This document shows, in pieces, positions 1 through 7,530 of a DNA stretch of 64,000 nt (position 1 is the stretch's first letter; the number at the start of each line of letters is the position of its first letter). The stretch comes from an uncultured Bradyrhizobium sp. (lineage in GTDB: Bacteria > Pseudomonadota > Alphaproteobacteria > Rhizobiales > Xanthobacteraceae), in the NCBI RefSeq assembly GCF_936928535.1, contig NZ_CAKZHY010000055.1, forward strand, positions 1 to 64,000. Direction: 5' to 3'. Made by a program: the position numbers and the translations under genes. The notes under the pieces are model-generated. The model was given only the letters and a program-made list of their open reading frames with translations, was not told where the DNA came from and ran no database searches.

Positions 1-1
1 C

Positions 2-244
2 GCCGCTGGTGCCGCGCCCGCTGCCGGAGCAGCACCGGCGGCGGCGCCCGCCGTGATCGTGCTGCGTCCACTGCGCCCGCGCGAAGAGCTGTTCATCATC
101 CGCTCCGCCTGCGCCGCAGACGTTCGCTCGCTCTGTGCCGGCGTCGCGCCCGGTGGCGGCCGCATCGTCCAATGCATCGCTAGCAACGCGGCGTCGCTGT
201 CGCCGGCCTGCAAGGACGTGCTTGCACCATTCGCCGCGCGATAA
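2..244 (+). CDS. C-terminal part of a cysteine-rich-repeat protein (5' end outside window)
   Basis: The reading frame is open from the first bases and ends with TAA at 244, so the start lies upstream. The visible part is an Ala/Pro-rich linker followed by about 55 residues with evenly spaced cysteines (SACAADVRSLCAGV, VQCIASN, SPACKDVL). That is the pattern of the short cysteine-rich repeat (PF00839 type) found in small exported proteins of Bradyrhizobium and relatives. Signal peptide and total length cannot be seen. The molecular role of this family in bacteria is unknown; a periplasmic location is inference. Confidence 0.6.
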   Translation, partial: AAGAAPAAGAAPAAAPAVIVLRPLRPREELFIIRSACAADVRSLCAGVAPGGGRIVQCIASNAASLSPACKDVLAPFAAR

Positions 245-355
245 CAGGCGCAGTTCGCGATCATTGATATTGGGCGGCGTGAATTTCGCGCGCTGCCGGC
301 GACCGATCCTTTGCCGACACCAGATTTCAATGACAACAAGACCGGGAGAAACGAC

Positions 356-571
356 ATGCGTGCATTTCTGCTGACTGCGTCCGCGCTGCTCGCCTTCGCG
401 GCGACCATGACCTTCGCGTCCTCCGACGCCAATGCGGTGGTGTGTGCGCGCGGCGTCTACCGCGCCGGTTGCGCCGGGCCGAACGGCGCCGTCGTCGTCC
501 GCAGGCCGGTCCCGGTGGTCCACTGTACCAGGGTGCTGGTGAATGGGGTCTACGTGAAGCGCTGCGTCTGA
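356..571 (+). CDS. Small secreted protein, unknown function
   Basis: A 71-residue protein starting at ATG 356, preceded by GGGAGA about 8 bases upstream. An upstream in-frame TTG at 311 is less likely because the signal peptide begins at MRAFLLTASALLAF. Residues 1-22 form a signal peptide with probable cleavage after ANA. The mature part is about 48 residues with four cysteines (VCARG, AGCAG, VHCTR, KRCV), which could form two disulfides. Similar tiny exported Cys proteins are common in Bradyrhizobium; no function is known. Confidence 0.6.
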   Translation: MRAFLLTASALLAFAATMTFASSDANAVVCARGVYRAGCAGPNGAVVVRRPVPVVHCTRVLVNGVYVKRCV

Positions 572-724
572 GCCCGGGTGGTCAATCCGGCGCGGTTTGG
601 CTATGATTCGCAACTGACGGGTTTGGGCACGCGCAAAGCGGGTGCCCACGGCCGTGCTGCGGCGCACCTCGTCTTGCCAATTGTTCCGCTGGCGCGGGAG
701 ACCGGAGCGCATTAGTCTACCCTG

Positions 725-747
725 AGATAGTAAGTATACTGTCAATT
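725..747 (+). promoter_or_regulatory. Operator-like motif, copy 1, ahead of the FAD monooxygenase
   Basis: A 23-bp motif matching 22 of 23 bases of the one at 3566-3588 ahead of the gentisate dioxygenase; the first 20 bases read AGATAGTAAGTATACTGTCA. It contains an imperfect dyad, GATAGTA-N4-TACTGTC, and ends 13 bases before the TTG start. Size and symmetry fit a MarR-family operator, and a marR gene (2296-2808) lies between the two copies. Assignment to that MarR is inference. Confidence 0.6.
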
Positions 748-760
748 AGGGAGTCAGGAT

Positions 761-1918
761 TTGCGGATCGCCGTGATTGGCGGGGGGCCCGGCGGGCTCT
801 ACTTCGCCTATCTCTGGAAGAAGCGTCACCCCGAGGATCAGGTCGACCTGTTCGAACAGAACCCGGCCGACGCGACCTGGGGCTTTGGCGTCGTGTTCTC
901 CGACCAGGCGCTTGAATTCCTGCGCGCCGACGACCCCGAGACGGTCGATGCGATTGCGCCGCATATGGAGAGTTGGGAGAACATCACGCTGAATCACGGC
1001 GGCGACAGCGTCGCCATCGACGGCGTCGGCTTCTCCTCGATTGGCCGGCTGGAGCTCCTGCAGTTCCTGCAGCGACGCGCGATCGATGTTGGCGTCACCC
1101 CGCGCTTCGACACCCAGATCCAGACGATCGACCAGCTCAACGGCCACGACCTGATCGTCGCCGCCGATGGCCTGAACTCGCTGGTACGCCGCGCCTATGA
1201 GGGCGATTTCGGCACCTCGCTGTCCTACTCCTCCAACAAATTCGTCTGGTACGGCACCTCGAAGCGCTTCGACACGCTGTCGCAGACCTTCGTGAAGACC
1301 GATCGCGGCGCCTTCAACGCGCACCATTATCGCTATTCGCCGAACATGAGCACATTCCTGGTCGAGTGCGATCACGCAACCTGGCAGGCCTATGGCTTCG
1401 CCTACAAGGACGTCGAGCAGTCAAAGGGCGTGTGTGAGGAGGTATTTGCCGACACGCTCGGCGGCCACTGCCTGGTCTCCAACAAATCGGTCTGGCGCAA
1501 TTTCCCCTGGGTCTGGAACGAGCACTGGTCGTTCAAGAACATGGTACTGATCGGGGACGCGCTGCACTCGGCGCATTTCTCCATCGGTTCGGGGACGCGG
1601 CTCGCGATCGAGGACGCCATCGCGCTGGTCAAGGCGCTGGAATCGGACGCGCATCTGTCGACCGCACTGCATCGCTACCAGGCCGCGCGAAAGCCCGTGG
1701 TGCAGAAGCTCGTCAATGCGGCACGCACCAGCGCGTTCTGGTACGAGCATTTTGCCCAGCACATGCAGCTCGGCTTGATGGACTTCGCCTATAGCTACAT
1801 CACCCGCTCCGGCCGGATCGACGATTCGCGGCTGCGCGCGATGTCGCCGGCCTTCATGGCGCGCTACGAGGCCGAGAAGAGCAACGACGGAGATGCGGTC
1901 GGCGAGGCGACGGCGTGA
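761..1918 (+). CDS. FAD-dependent aromatic monooxygenase (salicylyl-CoA / aminobenzoyl-CoA hydroxylase-like)
   Basis: A 385-residue flavoprotein. An N-terminal Rossmann motif (GGGPGGLYFA, about residues 7-16) and the flavin-site stretch GDALHSAHFSIGSGT (about 264-278) place it with single-component FAD hydroxylases. It most resembles the monooxygenase half of bifunctional salicylyl-CoA 5-hydroxylase / 2-aminobenzoyl-CoA monooxygenase-reductase. Those relatives carry a C-terminal OYE-like domain that is absent here. The start is TTG 761 with GGGAG 8 bases upstream; no ATG lies near. Next to gentisate dioxygenase and maleylpyruvate isomerase, it probably hydroxylates an aromatic acid or its CoA thioester to feed gentisate. 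Substrate is inferred from context. An operator-like motif precedes the gene. Confidence 0.8.
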   Translation: MRIAVIGGGPGGLYFAYLWKKRHPEDQVDLFEQNPADATWGFGVVFSDQALEFLRADDPETVDAIAPHMESWENITLNHGGDSVAIDGVGFSSIGRLELLQFLQRRAIDVGVTPRFDTQIQTIDQLNGHDLIVAADGLNSLVRRAYEGDFGTSLSYSSNKFVWYGTSKRFDTLSQTFVKTDRGAFNAHHYRYSPNMSTFLVECDHATWQAYGFAYKDVEQSKGVCEEVFADTLGGHCLVSNKSVWRNFPWVWNEHWSFKNMVLIGDALHSAHFSIGSGTRLAIEDAIALVKALESDAHLSTALHRYQAARKPVVQKLVNAARTSAFWYEHFAQHMQLGLMDFAYSYITRSGRIDDSRLRAMSPAFMARYEAEKSNDGDAVGEATA

Positions 1919-1930
1919 GCAACGCGATTC

Positions 1931-2106
1931 GCGACCGGCGACCGCTTCATCCGCGACAGCGACGGCTTCCACTTCTTCCGTGGCCGCGCCGATGATCTCA
2001 TCAAGATTTCTGTCAGTGGGTCTATCCGCTCGAGGCGAACTTCCATCGATGAGCTGCCGAAGACCGGCACGGGAAGATCGATCGGCAGGCGTTGCTGCGG
2101 ACGTGA
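1931..2106 (+). pseudogene. Decayed 3' remnant of an aryl-CoA ligase
   Basis: Starting 12 bases after the monooxygenase stop, one frame reads ATGDRFIRDSDGFHFF, then RGRADDLIKIS. A one-base shift continues QWVYPLE. After an internal deletion the sequence gives ELPKTGTG and, after another shift, KIDRQALLRT and a TGA. These are the ordered C-terminal core motifs of benzoate-CoA-ligase-type AMP-forming enzymes (TGD, GR-DD-K-SG-WV-P-E, PKT-TGK). At least two frameshifts and loss of roughly 100 codons make it non-functional. It suggests the neighbouring monooxygenase once worked beside a CoA ligase and acts on an aryl-CoA. Confidence 0.75.
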
Positions 2107-2133
2107 GGGGGGGGCGGGCACTACACATTCAGT

Positions 2134-2265
2134 GTCGTCCCGGCGAAAGCCGAGACCCATACGCCGCAGCGGTGGTTGTGACGCGCGATGGTCATTGCCT
2201 GTCTTCGCCAAACTATTGCTGCGGCGTATGGGTCCCGGATCTGCGCTTCGCTTGTCCGGGACGAC
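2134..2265. repeat. Intergenic palindromic repeat, family A (copy 1)
   Basis: About 130 bp whose outer arms are complementary (TCGTCCCGG... / ...CCGGGACGA, with inner arms CCCATACGCCGCAG and CTGCGGCGTATGGG). The central part contains GTCATTGCCTGTCTTCGCCA. Near-identical copies lie at 29812-29942 and 60004-60136, diverged ones at 25462-25605 and 57779-57951, and short forms at 23080-23112 and 63162-63193. It sits between convergent genes and would form a long hairpin in RNA. Confidence 0.85.
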
Positions 2266-2295
2266 GGCGGAATTTTGGGTCGCGAGCTCGGCCCC

Positions 2296-2808
2296 TCACC
2301 CCGCCTTGCCCAGATGCTCCAGCGCGTCCTCGGCCCGGAGCGGCACGCGCGAGGCTTCGTTGTTGAGATCGACGAGCTGCGACATCAGCCCCAGCAGCGC
2401 CTTGCGCTCGGTGGGCTTGAGCGGCTCCAGCATGCGCGCCTGGGCGCGCTCGACGGCGGGGATGATCTCGCGCAGGATCGCAGCACCTTGCTTGGTCAGA
2501 TAGAGCAGCTTGATCCGCTTGTCCTCGGGGGTCGGCTTGCGCTCGACAAAATCCTTGGCCTGGAGCCGTTCGATCACGCTGCCAAGCGTGGAGCGATCGA
2601 AAGCGATCACCGCCGACAGCCGCGTCGCATCGATGCCGGGATGGGTGTGGATCGCGATCAGCGCCGCATATTGCACCGGCGTGAGGTCGAAGGCCTTGCA
2701 CTCCTCCATGAAGATCGAGACCGCGATCTGCTGCATGCGCCGGAACAGATAGCCCGGCGCGGCATAGACCGCGTCCATCGTGATCGGAGGAACAGGCTTA
2801 CTCGGCAT
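2296..2808 (-). CDS. MarR-family transcriptional regulator
   Basis: A 170-residue winged-helix protein. The central region has the MarR fold signature: LTPVQYAALIAIHTHPG, then the recognition segment (LSAVIAFDRSTLGSVIERLQAKDFVER) and the wing TPEDKRIKLLYLTKQG. ATG 2808 is chosen because upstream residues of the open frame look like antisense of maiA; this start overlaps the last 11 bases of maiA (stop 2798-2800), indicating one transcript. The MarR is co-transcribed with maleylpyruvate isomerase and lies between two copies of an operator-like motif, so it probably senses an aromatic ligand and represses the gentisate module. That link is inference. Confidence 0.85.
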   Translation of the reverse strand: MPSKPVPPITMDAVYAAPGYLFRRMQQIAVSIFMEECKAFDLTPVQYAALIAIHTHPGIDATRLSAVIAFDRSTLGSVIERLQAKDFVERKPTPEDKRIKLLYLTKQGAAILREIIPAVERAQARMLEPLKPTERKALLGLMSQLVDLNNEASRVPLRAEDALEHLGKAG

Positions 2809-3430
2809 CGGGCTGCTTCTCCGGTGCAGCGTTGGCGAAGGCCGGCAGCGCCTTGGCGGCGGCCTCGGCCTCGAGCAGGCGCGGATAGGCAGAGACGTCG
2901 ACACCGAAGCGGCGCGCATTGGCAAGCTGCGGCACGAGACAGAGATCGGCGAGCGTCGGAGCAGCGCCAAAACAAAACGGTCCCGGCTCGTCCTTGATCA
3001 GCGTTTCGCATGCCGACAGCCCCTCGCGGTTGACCCAGGCGGCCCAGTCCTGGACTCTCTCCTCGGGCAGCCCAAGCTCGCGCAGCCGCGCCAGCACTTT
3101 CAGATTCTGCACCGGATGGGTGTCGCAGGCGATCGCAAGCGCGAACGCGCGCACCTTGGCGCGCTGCAGCGGATCCTTCGGCAGCAGCGGTGGATTGGGA
3201 TAGGTTTCATCCAGCCATTCGATGATGGCGACTGACTGGGTCAGCACCACACCCGCATCGTTCTCCAACGCCGGCACCAGGCCTTGCGGATTGATGGCGA
3301 GATAAGCGGGCGCACATTGTTCGCCCTTGCGAAGATGATGCGGCAGGTGCTCGGTGCCGAGGCCCTTGAGATTCAGCGCGATCCGGACGCGATAGGCCGC
3401 GCTGGAGCGGAAATAGCCGTGCAGCTTCAT
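2798..3430 (-). CDS. maiA: Maleylpyruvate / maleylacetoacetate isomerase (GST zeta class)
   Basis: A 210-residue zeta-class glutathione transferase. The N-terminal thioredoxin-like domain has the SSAAYRVRIALNLKG motif (about residues 9-23), NPQGLVPALE (about 52-61) and SVAIIEWLDE; an all-helical C-terminal domain follows. Length equals the family norm. ATG 3430 is preceded by GGGAGG, 5 bases away; an upstream in-frame start would extend into a repeat. The enzyme isomerises the ring-cleavage product with glutathione. Beside gentisate 1,2-dioxygenase, the likely substrate is maleylpyruvate, giving fumarylpyruvate. It is divergent from the dioxygenase and heads the marR transcript. Sequence alone does not separate the two substrate specificities. 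Confidence 0.85.
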   Translation of the reverse strand: MKLHGYFRSSAAYRVRIALNLKGLGTEHLPHHLRKGEQCAPAYLAINPQGLVPALENDAGVVLTQSVAIIEWLDETYPNPPLLPKDPLQRAKVRAFALAIACDTHPVQNLKVLARLRELGLPEERVQDWAAWVNREGLSACETLIKDEPGPFCFGAAPTLADLCLVPQLANARRFGVDVSAYPRLLEAEAAAKALPAFANAAPEKQPDAE

Positions 3431-3453
3431 CAAACCCTCCCGGTCGTTTTCTA

Positions 3454-3530
3454 TCATTCCGGGGTGGCTCGACAAGCCAAACCCGGAATCTCGAGATCCC
3501 GGGTTCTCGCTTCGCGAGCCCTGGAATGAC
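3454..3530. repeat. Intergenic palindromic repeat, family C (copy 1)
   Basis: About 77 bp with outer ends TCATTCCGGGG / CTGGAATGAC and the inner hairpin TCTCGCTTCGCGAG next to CTCGAGATCCCGGG. Related copies are at 6406-6485 and 31541-31636. It lies between the divergent maiA and gentisate dioxygenase genes. Confidence 0.8.
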
Positions 3531-3565
3531 TGCTTTGTACGTTACCACTCGCGTTGACGCTAGCC

Positions 3566-3588
3566 AGATAGTGAGTATACTGTCAATT
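3566..3588 (+). promoter_or_regulatory. Operator-like motif, copy 2, ahead of gentisate dioxygenase
   Basis: The same 23-bp motif as at 725-747 with one substitution (AGATAGTGAGTATACTGTCA at its start). It ends 23 bases before the ATG of gentisate dioxygenase and, on the other side, lies about 135 bases from the maiA start, so it could control both directions. On the minus strand it contains TTGACA, so it may overlap a promoter. Confidence 0.6.
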
Positions 3589-3611
3589 TACAAAACGACG
3601 GGAGGCTCGTC

Positions 3612-4652
3612 ATGGAAGCCGTGACCAAGACCCCGGAACGCGAAGCGTTCTACAAGAAGATCGACGGCGAGAATCTCACCGCGCTTTGGACGGTGATGAG
3701 CGACCTGATCACGCCGGAGCCGAAGAGCGCCTGCCGGCCGCATCTGTGGAAGTTCGACATCATCCGCGACTACATGACGGAAGCCGGCAAGCTCATCACC
3801 GCCAAGGAAGCAGAACGGCGCGTGCTGGTGCTCGAGAACCCGGGCCTGCGCGGCCAGTCAAAGATCACGACATCGCTCTATGCCGGCGTGCAGATGGTGG
3901 TGCCCGGCGACGTCGCACCCGCGCACCGGCACAGCCAGTCGGCGCTGCGCTTCGTGCTCGAAGGCAAGGGCGCCCACACCGCCGTCGACGGCGAACGCAC
4001 CGCGATGGAGCCCGGCGACTTCATCATCACGCCGTCGATGACCTGGCACGATCATTCCAACGAGACCGATGAGCCGATGTTCTGGCTCGACGGCCTCGAC
4101 ATCCCGCTGGTGCAATTCTTCGACTGCTCTTTTGCGGAAGGCTCCAAGGAAGACCAGCAGAAGATCACAAAACCCGCAGGGGACAGCTTTGCGCGCTACG
4201 GCCACAATCTGCTGCCGGTCGATGTGAAACGATCGTCGAAAACCTCCCCGATCTTCAGCTATCCCTATGCTTACACCCGCGAGGCACTGGAGAAGGCCAG
4301 GACCAGCCAGGAATGGGACGCCTGCCACGGCCTGAAGCTGAAATTCAGCAATCCCGAGACCGGCGATTTCGCGATGCCGACCATCGGCACCTTCATCCAG
4401 CTGCTGCCGAAGGGTTTCAAAACCGCGCGCTATCGCTCGACCGATGCGACGGTATTCTGTCCGATCGAGGGGAAGGGCCGCAGCCGCATTGGGGACGCCG
4501 TGTTCGAATGGGGCCCGCGCGACCTGTTCGTGGTGCCGAGCTGGCAATGGGTGACGCACGAGGCGGATGACGATGCCGTGCTGTTCAGCTTCTCGGACCG
4601 GCCGGTGCAGCAGAAGCTGGATCTGTTTCGCGAGGATCGCGGCAACGCGTGA
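3612..4652 (+). CDS. Gentisate 1,2-dioxygenase
   Basis: A 346-residue bicupin iron enzyme that opens the ring of gentisate (2,5-dihydroxybenzoate) with O2 to give maleylpyruvate. The N-terminal cupin shows the metal motif PAHRHSQSALRFVLEGKG (His at about 103 and 105), the acidic turn MEPGDFIITPSMTWHDH (third His near 145) and the conserved GLDIPL stretch. The C-terminal cupin is degenerate (FCPIEGKGRSRIGD, EWGPRDLFVVPSWQWVTHE). Length matches the family. ATG 3612 is preceded by GGGAGG. Together with maiA this makes a gentisate pathway; fumarylpyruvate hydrolase is not present in the window. Confidence 0.92.
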   Translation: MEAVTKTPEREAFYKKIDGENLTALWTVMSDLITPEPKSACRPHLWKFDIIRDYMTEAGKLITAKEAERRVLVLENPGLRGQSKITTSLYAGVQMVVPGDVAPAHRHSQSALRFVLEGKGAHTAVDGERTAMEPGDFIITPSMTWHDHSNETDEPMFWLDGLDIPLVQFFDCSFAEGSKEDQQKITKPAGDSFARYGHNLLPVDVKRSSKTSPIFSYPYAYTREALEKARTSQEWDACHGLKLKFSNPETGDFAMPTIGTFIQLLPKGFKTARYRSTDATVFCPIEGKGRSRIGDAVFEWGPRDLFVVPSWQWVTHEADDDAVLFSFSDRPVQQKLDLFREDRGNA

Positions 4653-4672
4653 GGGTCACACTGCTCGCCACA

Positions 4673-4791
4673 CCGTCATTGCGAGCGTAGCGAAGCAATC
4701 CAGGATCTTTCCGCGGAGGCAGTCTGGATTGCTTCGTCGCATCAGCGCAAAATTGCTGCGCAATTTTGACGCGAGCTCCTCGCAATGATGG
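4673..4791. repeat. Intergenic palindromic repeat, family B (copy 1)
   Basis: About 119 bp beginning CCGTCATTGCGAGCG and ending CTCGCAATGATGG. Inner arms are GAAGCAATCCAG / CTGGATTGCTTCG, plus a second hairpin GCAAAATTGCTGCGCAATTTTG. Relatives lie at 33021-33100 and, in short form, 23006-23050. It fills the gap between the convergent dioxygenase and ABC permease genes. Confidence 0.8.
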
Positions 4792-4797
4792 CGGAAG

Positions 4798-5616
4798 CTA
4801 CCGCCAGTGCAACAGCTTGATCTCCAGCCAGCCGATCACCTTGCCCACCACGAGCCCGAACACCGACAGGATCACCACGCCCGCGAGCAGTTGATCCGTC
4901 TGCATGAGATTGCCGGCCTGGAGCACGAAGGCACCGATGCCGTATTGCGCGCCGATCATCTCCGCGCTGACGACGAGCAGCAGCGCGACCGATGCCGTGA
5001 TGCGGAATCCGGCGAGGATCGCGGGCAGCGCGCCGGGCCAGACTACCTTGCGCACGATGGTGGCAAAGGGAACGTTGAAGCTCTGCGCCATGCGGATCAG
5101 GTTGCGCGGCACTGCATCGACGCCGCTATAGACCGAGATCGCGGTCGAGAAGAACACGCCGAGCGCAATGGTTGCGATCTTGGGCTCTTCGCCGATGCCG
5201 AGCCAGAGGATCAAGAGCGGCAGCAGCGCGATCTTGGGGATCGGAAACAAGGCCGAGATGAAGGTGATGCCGACGCTGCGCGCCAGGCGCGACAGGCCGA
5301 TGGCGAAGCCGACCACGATACCCGCCGCCGTGCCCAGCAGCCACCCGACGCCGATGCGCAGCAGCGAGGCCGACAGATGCTGCCAGAGCGCGCCAGACAT
5401 CGCGAGCTCGTAGATCGCACGCACGATCGCCAAGGGCGCCGGCAGGAACAGCGGATTGACGAGCCTGGCGCTGCCGGCCGCCTGCCAGATTGCGATGACC
5501 AGCGCGAGCGCAATCCAGCCGCCGAACCGGCTGGAAGCAGGCACGAAGCCCGCGCCGCGGAAGCGCACGCGCCGCGTCGTTTCGTTGGCCGACGTCTCCG
5601 TCGCGCGATCAAGCAT
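4798..5616 (-). CDS. ABC transporter permease (SsuC/TauC family)
   Basis: A 272-residue inner-membrane protein with about six predicted helices. The cytoplasmic coupling motif characteristic of the BPD transporter fold is visible (VVWPGALPAILAGFRITASV, near residue 200). ATG 5616 overlaps the last bases of the ATPase gene (ATGCTTGA); a start at 5637 is also possible. It forms the channel of the importer encoded with the ATPase (5609-6382) and the binding protein (6491-7495). The family moves sulfonates, taurine, nitrate, aromatic acids or pyrimidine precursors; the substrate here is unknown, and the neighbouring gentisate genes make an aromatic compound possible. Confidence 0.85.
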   Translation of the reverse strand: MLDRATETSANETTRRVRFRGAGFVPASSRFGGWIALALVIAIWQAAGSARLVNPLFLPAPLAIVRAIYELAMSGALWQHLSASLLRIGVGWLLGTAAGIVVGFAIGLSRLARSVGITFISALFPIPKIALLPLLILWLGIGEEPKIATIALGVFFSTAISVYSGVDAVPRNLIRMAQSFNVPFATIVRKVVWPGALPAILAGFRITASVALLLVVSAEMIGAQYGIGAFVLQAGNLMQTDQLLAGVVILSVFGLVVGKVIGWLEIKLLHWR

Positions 5617-6382
5617 GCTGGACCTCGCGCTCGGCATCGATCGCCTCGTTGCGGATCAGCGACCAGATCTGGTTCTGGAGCGCGAGCAATTGTTCACGCG
5701 CAGCGATTTCGCCACGTTTGGCGCGTGTCATCGGCACCGCAACGACCTCGCGAATGCGCCCGGGACGGCGCGACAGTACCACAATGCGATCGGCAAGCCG
5801 CGCGGCCTCTTCGAGATTATGGGTGACATAGACCGCGCCCATGCCGCCATCGGCGAGCAGGCGGACGAAATCTTCCATCAAGAGTTCGCGCGTCTGCGAA
5901 TCCAGCGCGGATAGCGGCTCGTCCATGAGAAGGATAGCCGGCTTGACCGCGAGCGCGCGCGAAATACCGACGCGCTGGCGCATGCCGCCGGACAGCTGCT
6001 TTGGATAGGTCTTGCGGAAATCAGTGAGCCCCGTGCGACGCAGGGCATCCTCGACCAGCGCGCGGCGCTGCGCGGCCGAGAGCCGAGTGTGCAGCAACGG
6101 GAATTCGACGTTCTCTTCGACATTCGCCCACGGCAGCAGAGCAAAGTCCTGGAACACGAAGGTCAGCGGATTGAGGCTGTCCGCCGGTGGCGCGCCGCGC
6201 AATTCGGGCGCGCCCGAGGACGGTTGCAGCAATCCGCCAAGAATCGACAGCAGCGTGCTCTTGCCGCAGCCGGAAGGACCCACGATCGCCACCACCTCGC
6301 CTGAACTCACCGTGAAGGAGACGTCGTCGAGCACGGCGAGGTCGCCGAAATGGTGGGAGATGTGATTGGCGATCAGGTCCAT
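5609..6382 (-). CDS. ABC transporter ATP-binding protein (SsuB/TauB family)
   Basis: A 257-residue ATPase with all motifs: Walker A GPSGCGKST (about 35-43), Q-loop FVFQDFALLPW, signature LSGGMRQRVGISRAL (about 130), Walker B ILLMDEPLSALD and the H-loop VYVTHNLEEAARLADR. ATG 6382 has GAGG about 6 bases upstream. It overlaps the permease gene by 8 bases and is separated from the upstream binding-protein gene by a family C repeat, so the repeat may set different expression levels of the two parts. It energises uptake through the permease. Confidence 0.9.
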   Translation of the reverse strand: MDLIANHISHHFGDLAVLDDVSFTVSSGEVVAIVGPSGCGKSTLLSILGGLLQPSSGAPELRGAPPADSLNPLTFVFQDFALLPWANVEENVEFPLLHTRLSAAQRRALVEDALRRTGLTDFRKTYPKQLSGGMRQRVGISRALAVKPAILLMDEPLSALDSQTRELLMEDFVRLLADGGMGAVYVTHNLEEAARLADRIVVLSRRPGRIREVVAVPMTRAKRGEIAAREQLLALQNQIWSLIRNEAIDAEREVQHA

Positions 6383-6405
6383 TCTACCTCGTCTATCCCA
6401 TTCTC

Positions 6406-6485
6406 CGTCGTTCCGGGATGATCCGAAGGATCAGACCCGGGACCTCGAGATTCCGGGTTCTCGCTTCGCGAGCCCCGGAATGACG
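6406..6485. repeat. Intergenic palindromic repeat, family C (copy 2)
   Basis: About 80 bp with ends CGTTCCGGGATG and CCCCGGAATGACG and the shared inner hairpin TTCTCGCTTCGCGAG. It lies inside the transporter transcript, between the binding-protein stop and the ATPase start, where its RNA hairpin could stabilise the upstream message. Confidence 0.8.
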
Positions 6486-6490
6486 AACGG

Positions 6491-7495
6491 CTAATCCGCC
6501 TTCACATAGTCCTTGGCGATGATCGTATCCGCATCATAGCCCTTGTCGGCAAATCCCTGCTCCTGGAGCCATTTGATCTGGTTGTCGACGTTCTTGACGT
6601 CGAGCTTGCCGTCCGGATCGATATAGGCGCAGTTGCCGACCACCTGCTCGACCGGCAGATTGGTGTACTTCGCAATGATCTCCAGCAGCGGCTTGGTCTT
6701 GTCGTTGATCGGGGCTTTGCCGTCCTTCATCGAAGCCAGAATCACGTCGTGATATTCGCGGTCGGCTTTGGCGAGAACGCCCAGGAATTTCGTCACCAGC
6801 GCCTTGTTGGTCAGCGTCTTGGGCGAGGTGAACACTGCACCTAACTGCCACGGCGTCTCGTCGCCGACCCAGCCCAGGAATTTCGCGCCGCCATCGTCCA
6901 TCAACTTGCGCGCCGTCGAGATCGGAAGCAGCGCGGCATCGACGGTCTCGCCTTTCAGTGCCGCCGCTGCGTTCGACAGCGATTGCAGCGGCACGATCTT
7001 CACGTCGGAAAGCTTGAAGCCGTATTTGTCGGCGAGCAGGCCGAGCGAATAATGGAAGGATGATCCGACCTGCGTCATCGCGATGCGCTTGCCCGCGAGG
7101 TCCTTCGGCGTCTTCAGGCCGGCAGCATAGGCGTTGTTGCTGGCGAAATAGCCGATCAGGGGATAGCCGGCCTTCTCGCGGCTCATGCCGCCGATCACCT
7201 TCAGCACGCCCTTGCCGGCGAGATTGTAGAGGCCCGCGGTGAAGGCGGTGACGCCAAAATCGACGTCGCCCGAGGTGGTGGCGACCGCGATCGGCTGTGC
7301 CGCGTCGAAGAATTTCAGCTCGATGTCGAGCCCCGCGTCGCGGAAATAACCCTTGTCCTGCGCGATGAAAACGGGCGCGGAAGACGACAGTCGGAGCACG
7401 CCGACCTTGGCCTTCAGCGCATCCTCGGCCCTCACAGTGCCCATCGCCATCATAGCCAAAAGGCTAAGTGCCGCGACCCGCGCAATCCCGATCAT
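6491..7495 (-). CDS. ABC transporter substrate-binding protein (SsuA/NMT1-like)
   Basis: A 334-residue periplasmic binding protein. Residues 1-23 are a signal peptide (cleavage after VRA). The mature part begins KVGVLRLSSSAPVFIAQDKGYFRDAGLDIELKFF in shortened form LRLSSSAPVFIAQDKGYF, the standard opening of NMT1/SsuA proteins, and includes the hinge segment PKDLAGKRIAMTQVGSS. ATG 7495 has GGAGG 6 bases upstream. First gene of the importer set, downstream of the FAD oxidoreductase (7531-8895) with only about 35 bases between, so probably one transcript. Ligand unknown. Confidence 0.87.
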   Translation of the reverse strand: MIGIARVAALSLLAMMAMGTVRAEDALKAKVGVLRLSSSAPVFIAQDKGYFRDAGLDIELKFFDAAQPIAVATTSGDVDFGVTAFTAGLYNLAGKGVLKVIGGMSREKAGYPLIGYFASNNAYAAGLKTPKDLAGKRIAMTQVGSSFHYSLGLLADKYGFKLSDVKIVPLQSLSNAAAALKGETVDAALLPISTARKLMDDGGAKFLGWVGDETPWQLGAVFTSPKTLTNKALVTKFLGVLAKADREYHDVILASMKDGKAPINDKTKPLLEIIAKYTNLPVEQVVGNCAYIDPDGKLDVKNVDNQIKWLQEQGFADKGYDADTIIAKDYVKAD

Positions 7496-7530
7496 CCCGC
7501 TTCCTCCAATATTTCTCTTTTTACAGTCCG

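Noticed and set aside
2134..2265. CRISPR-like repeat array
   Set aside because: The repeats are dispersed single palindromes tens of kilobases apart, with no spacer pattern and no cas genes.
4807..5826. 339-aa plus-strand frame opposite the ABC permease and ATPase
   Set aside because: Extremely Arg/His/Asp-rich with no motif; antisense of two clear transporter genes.
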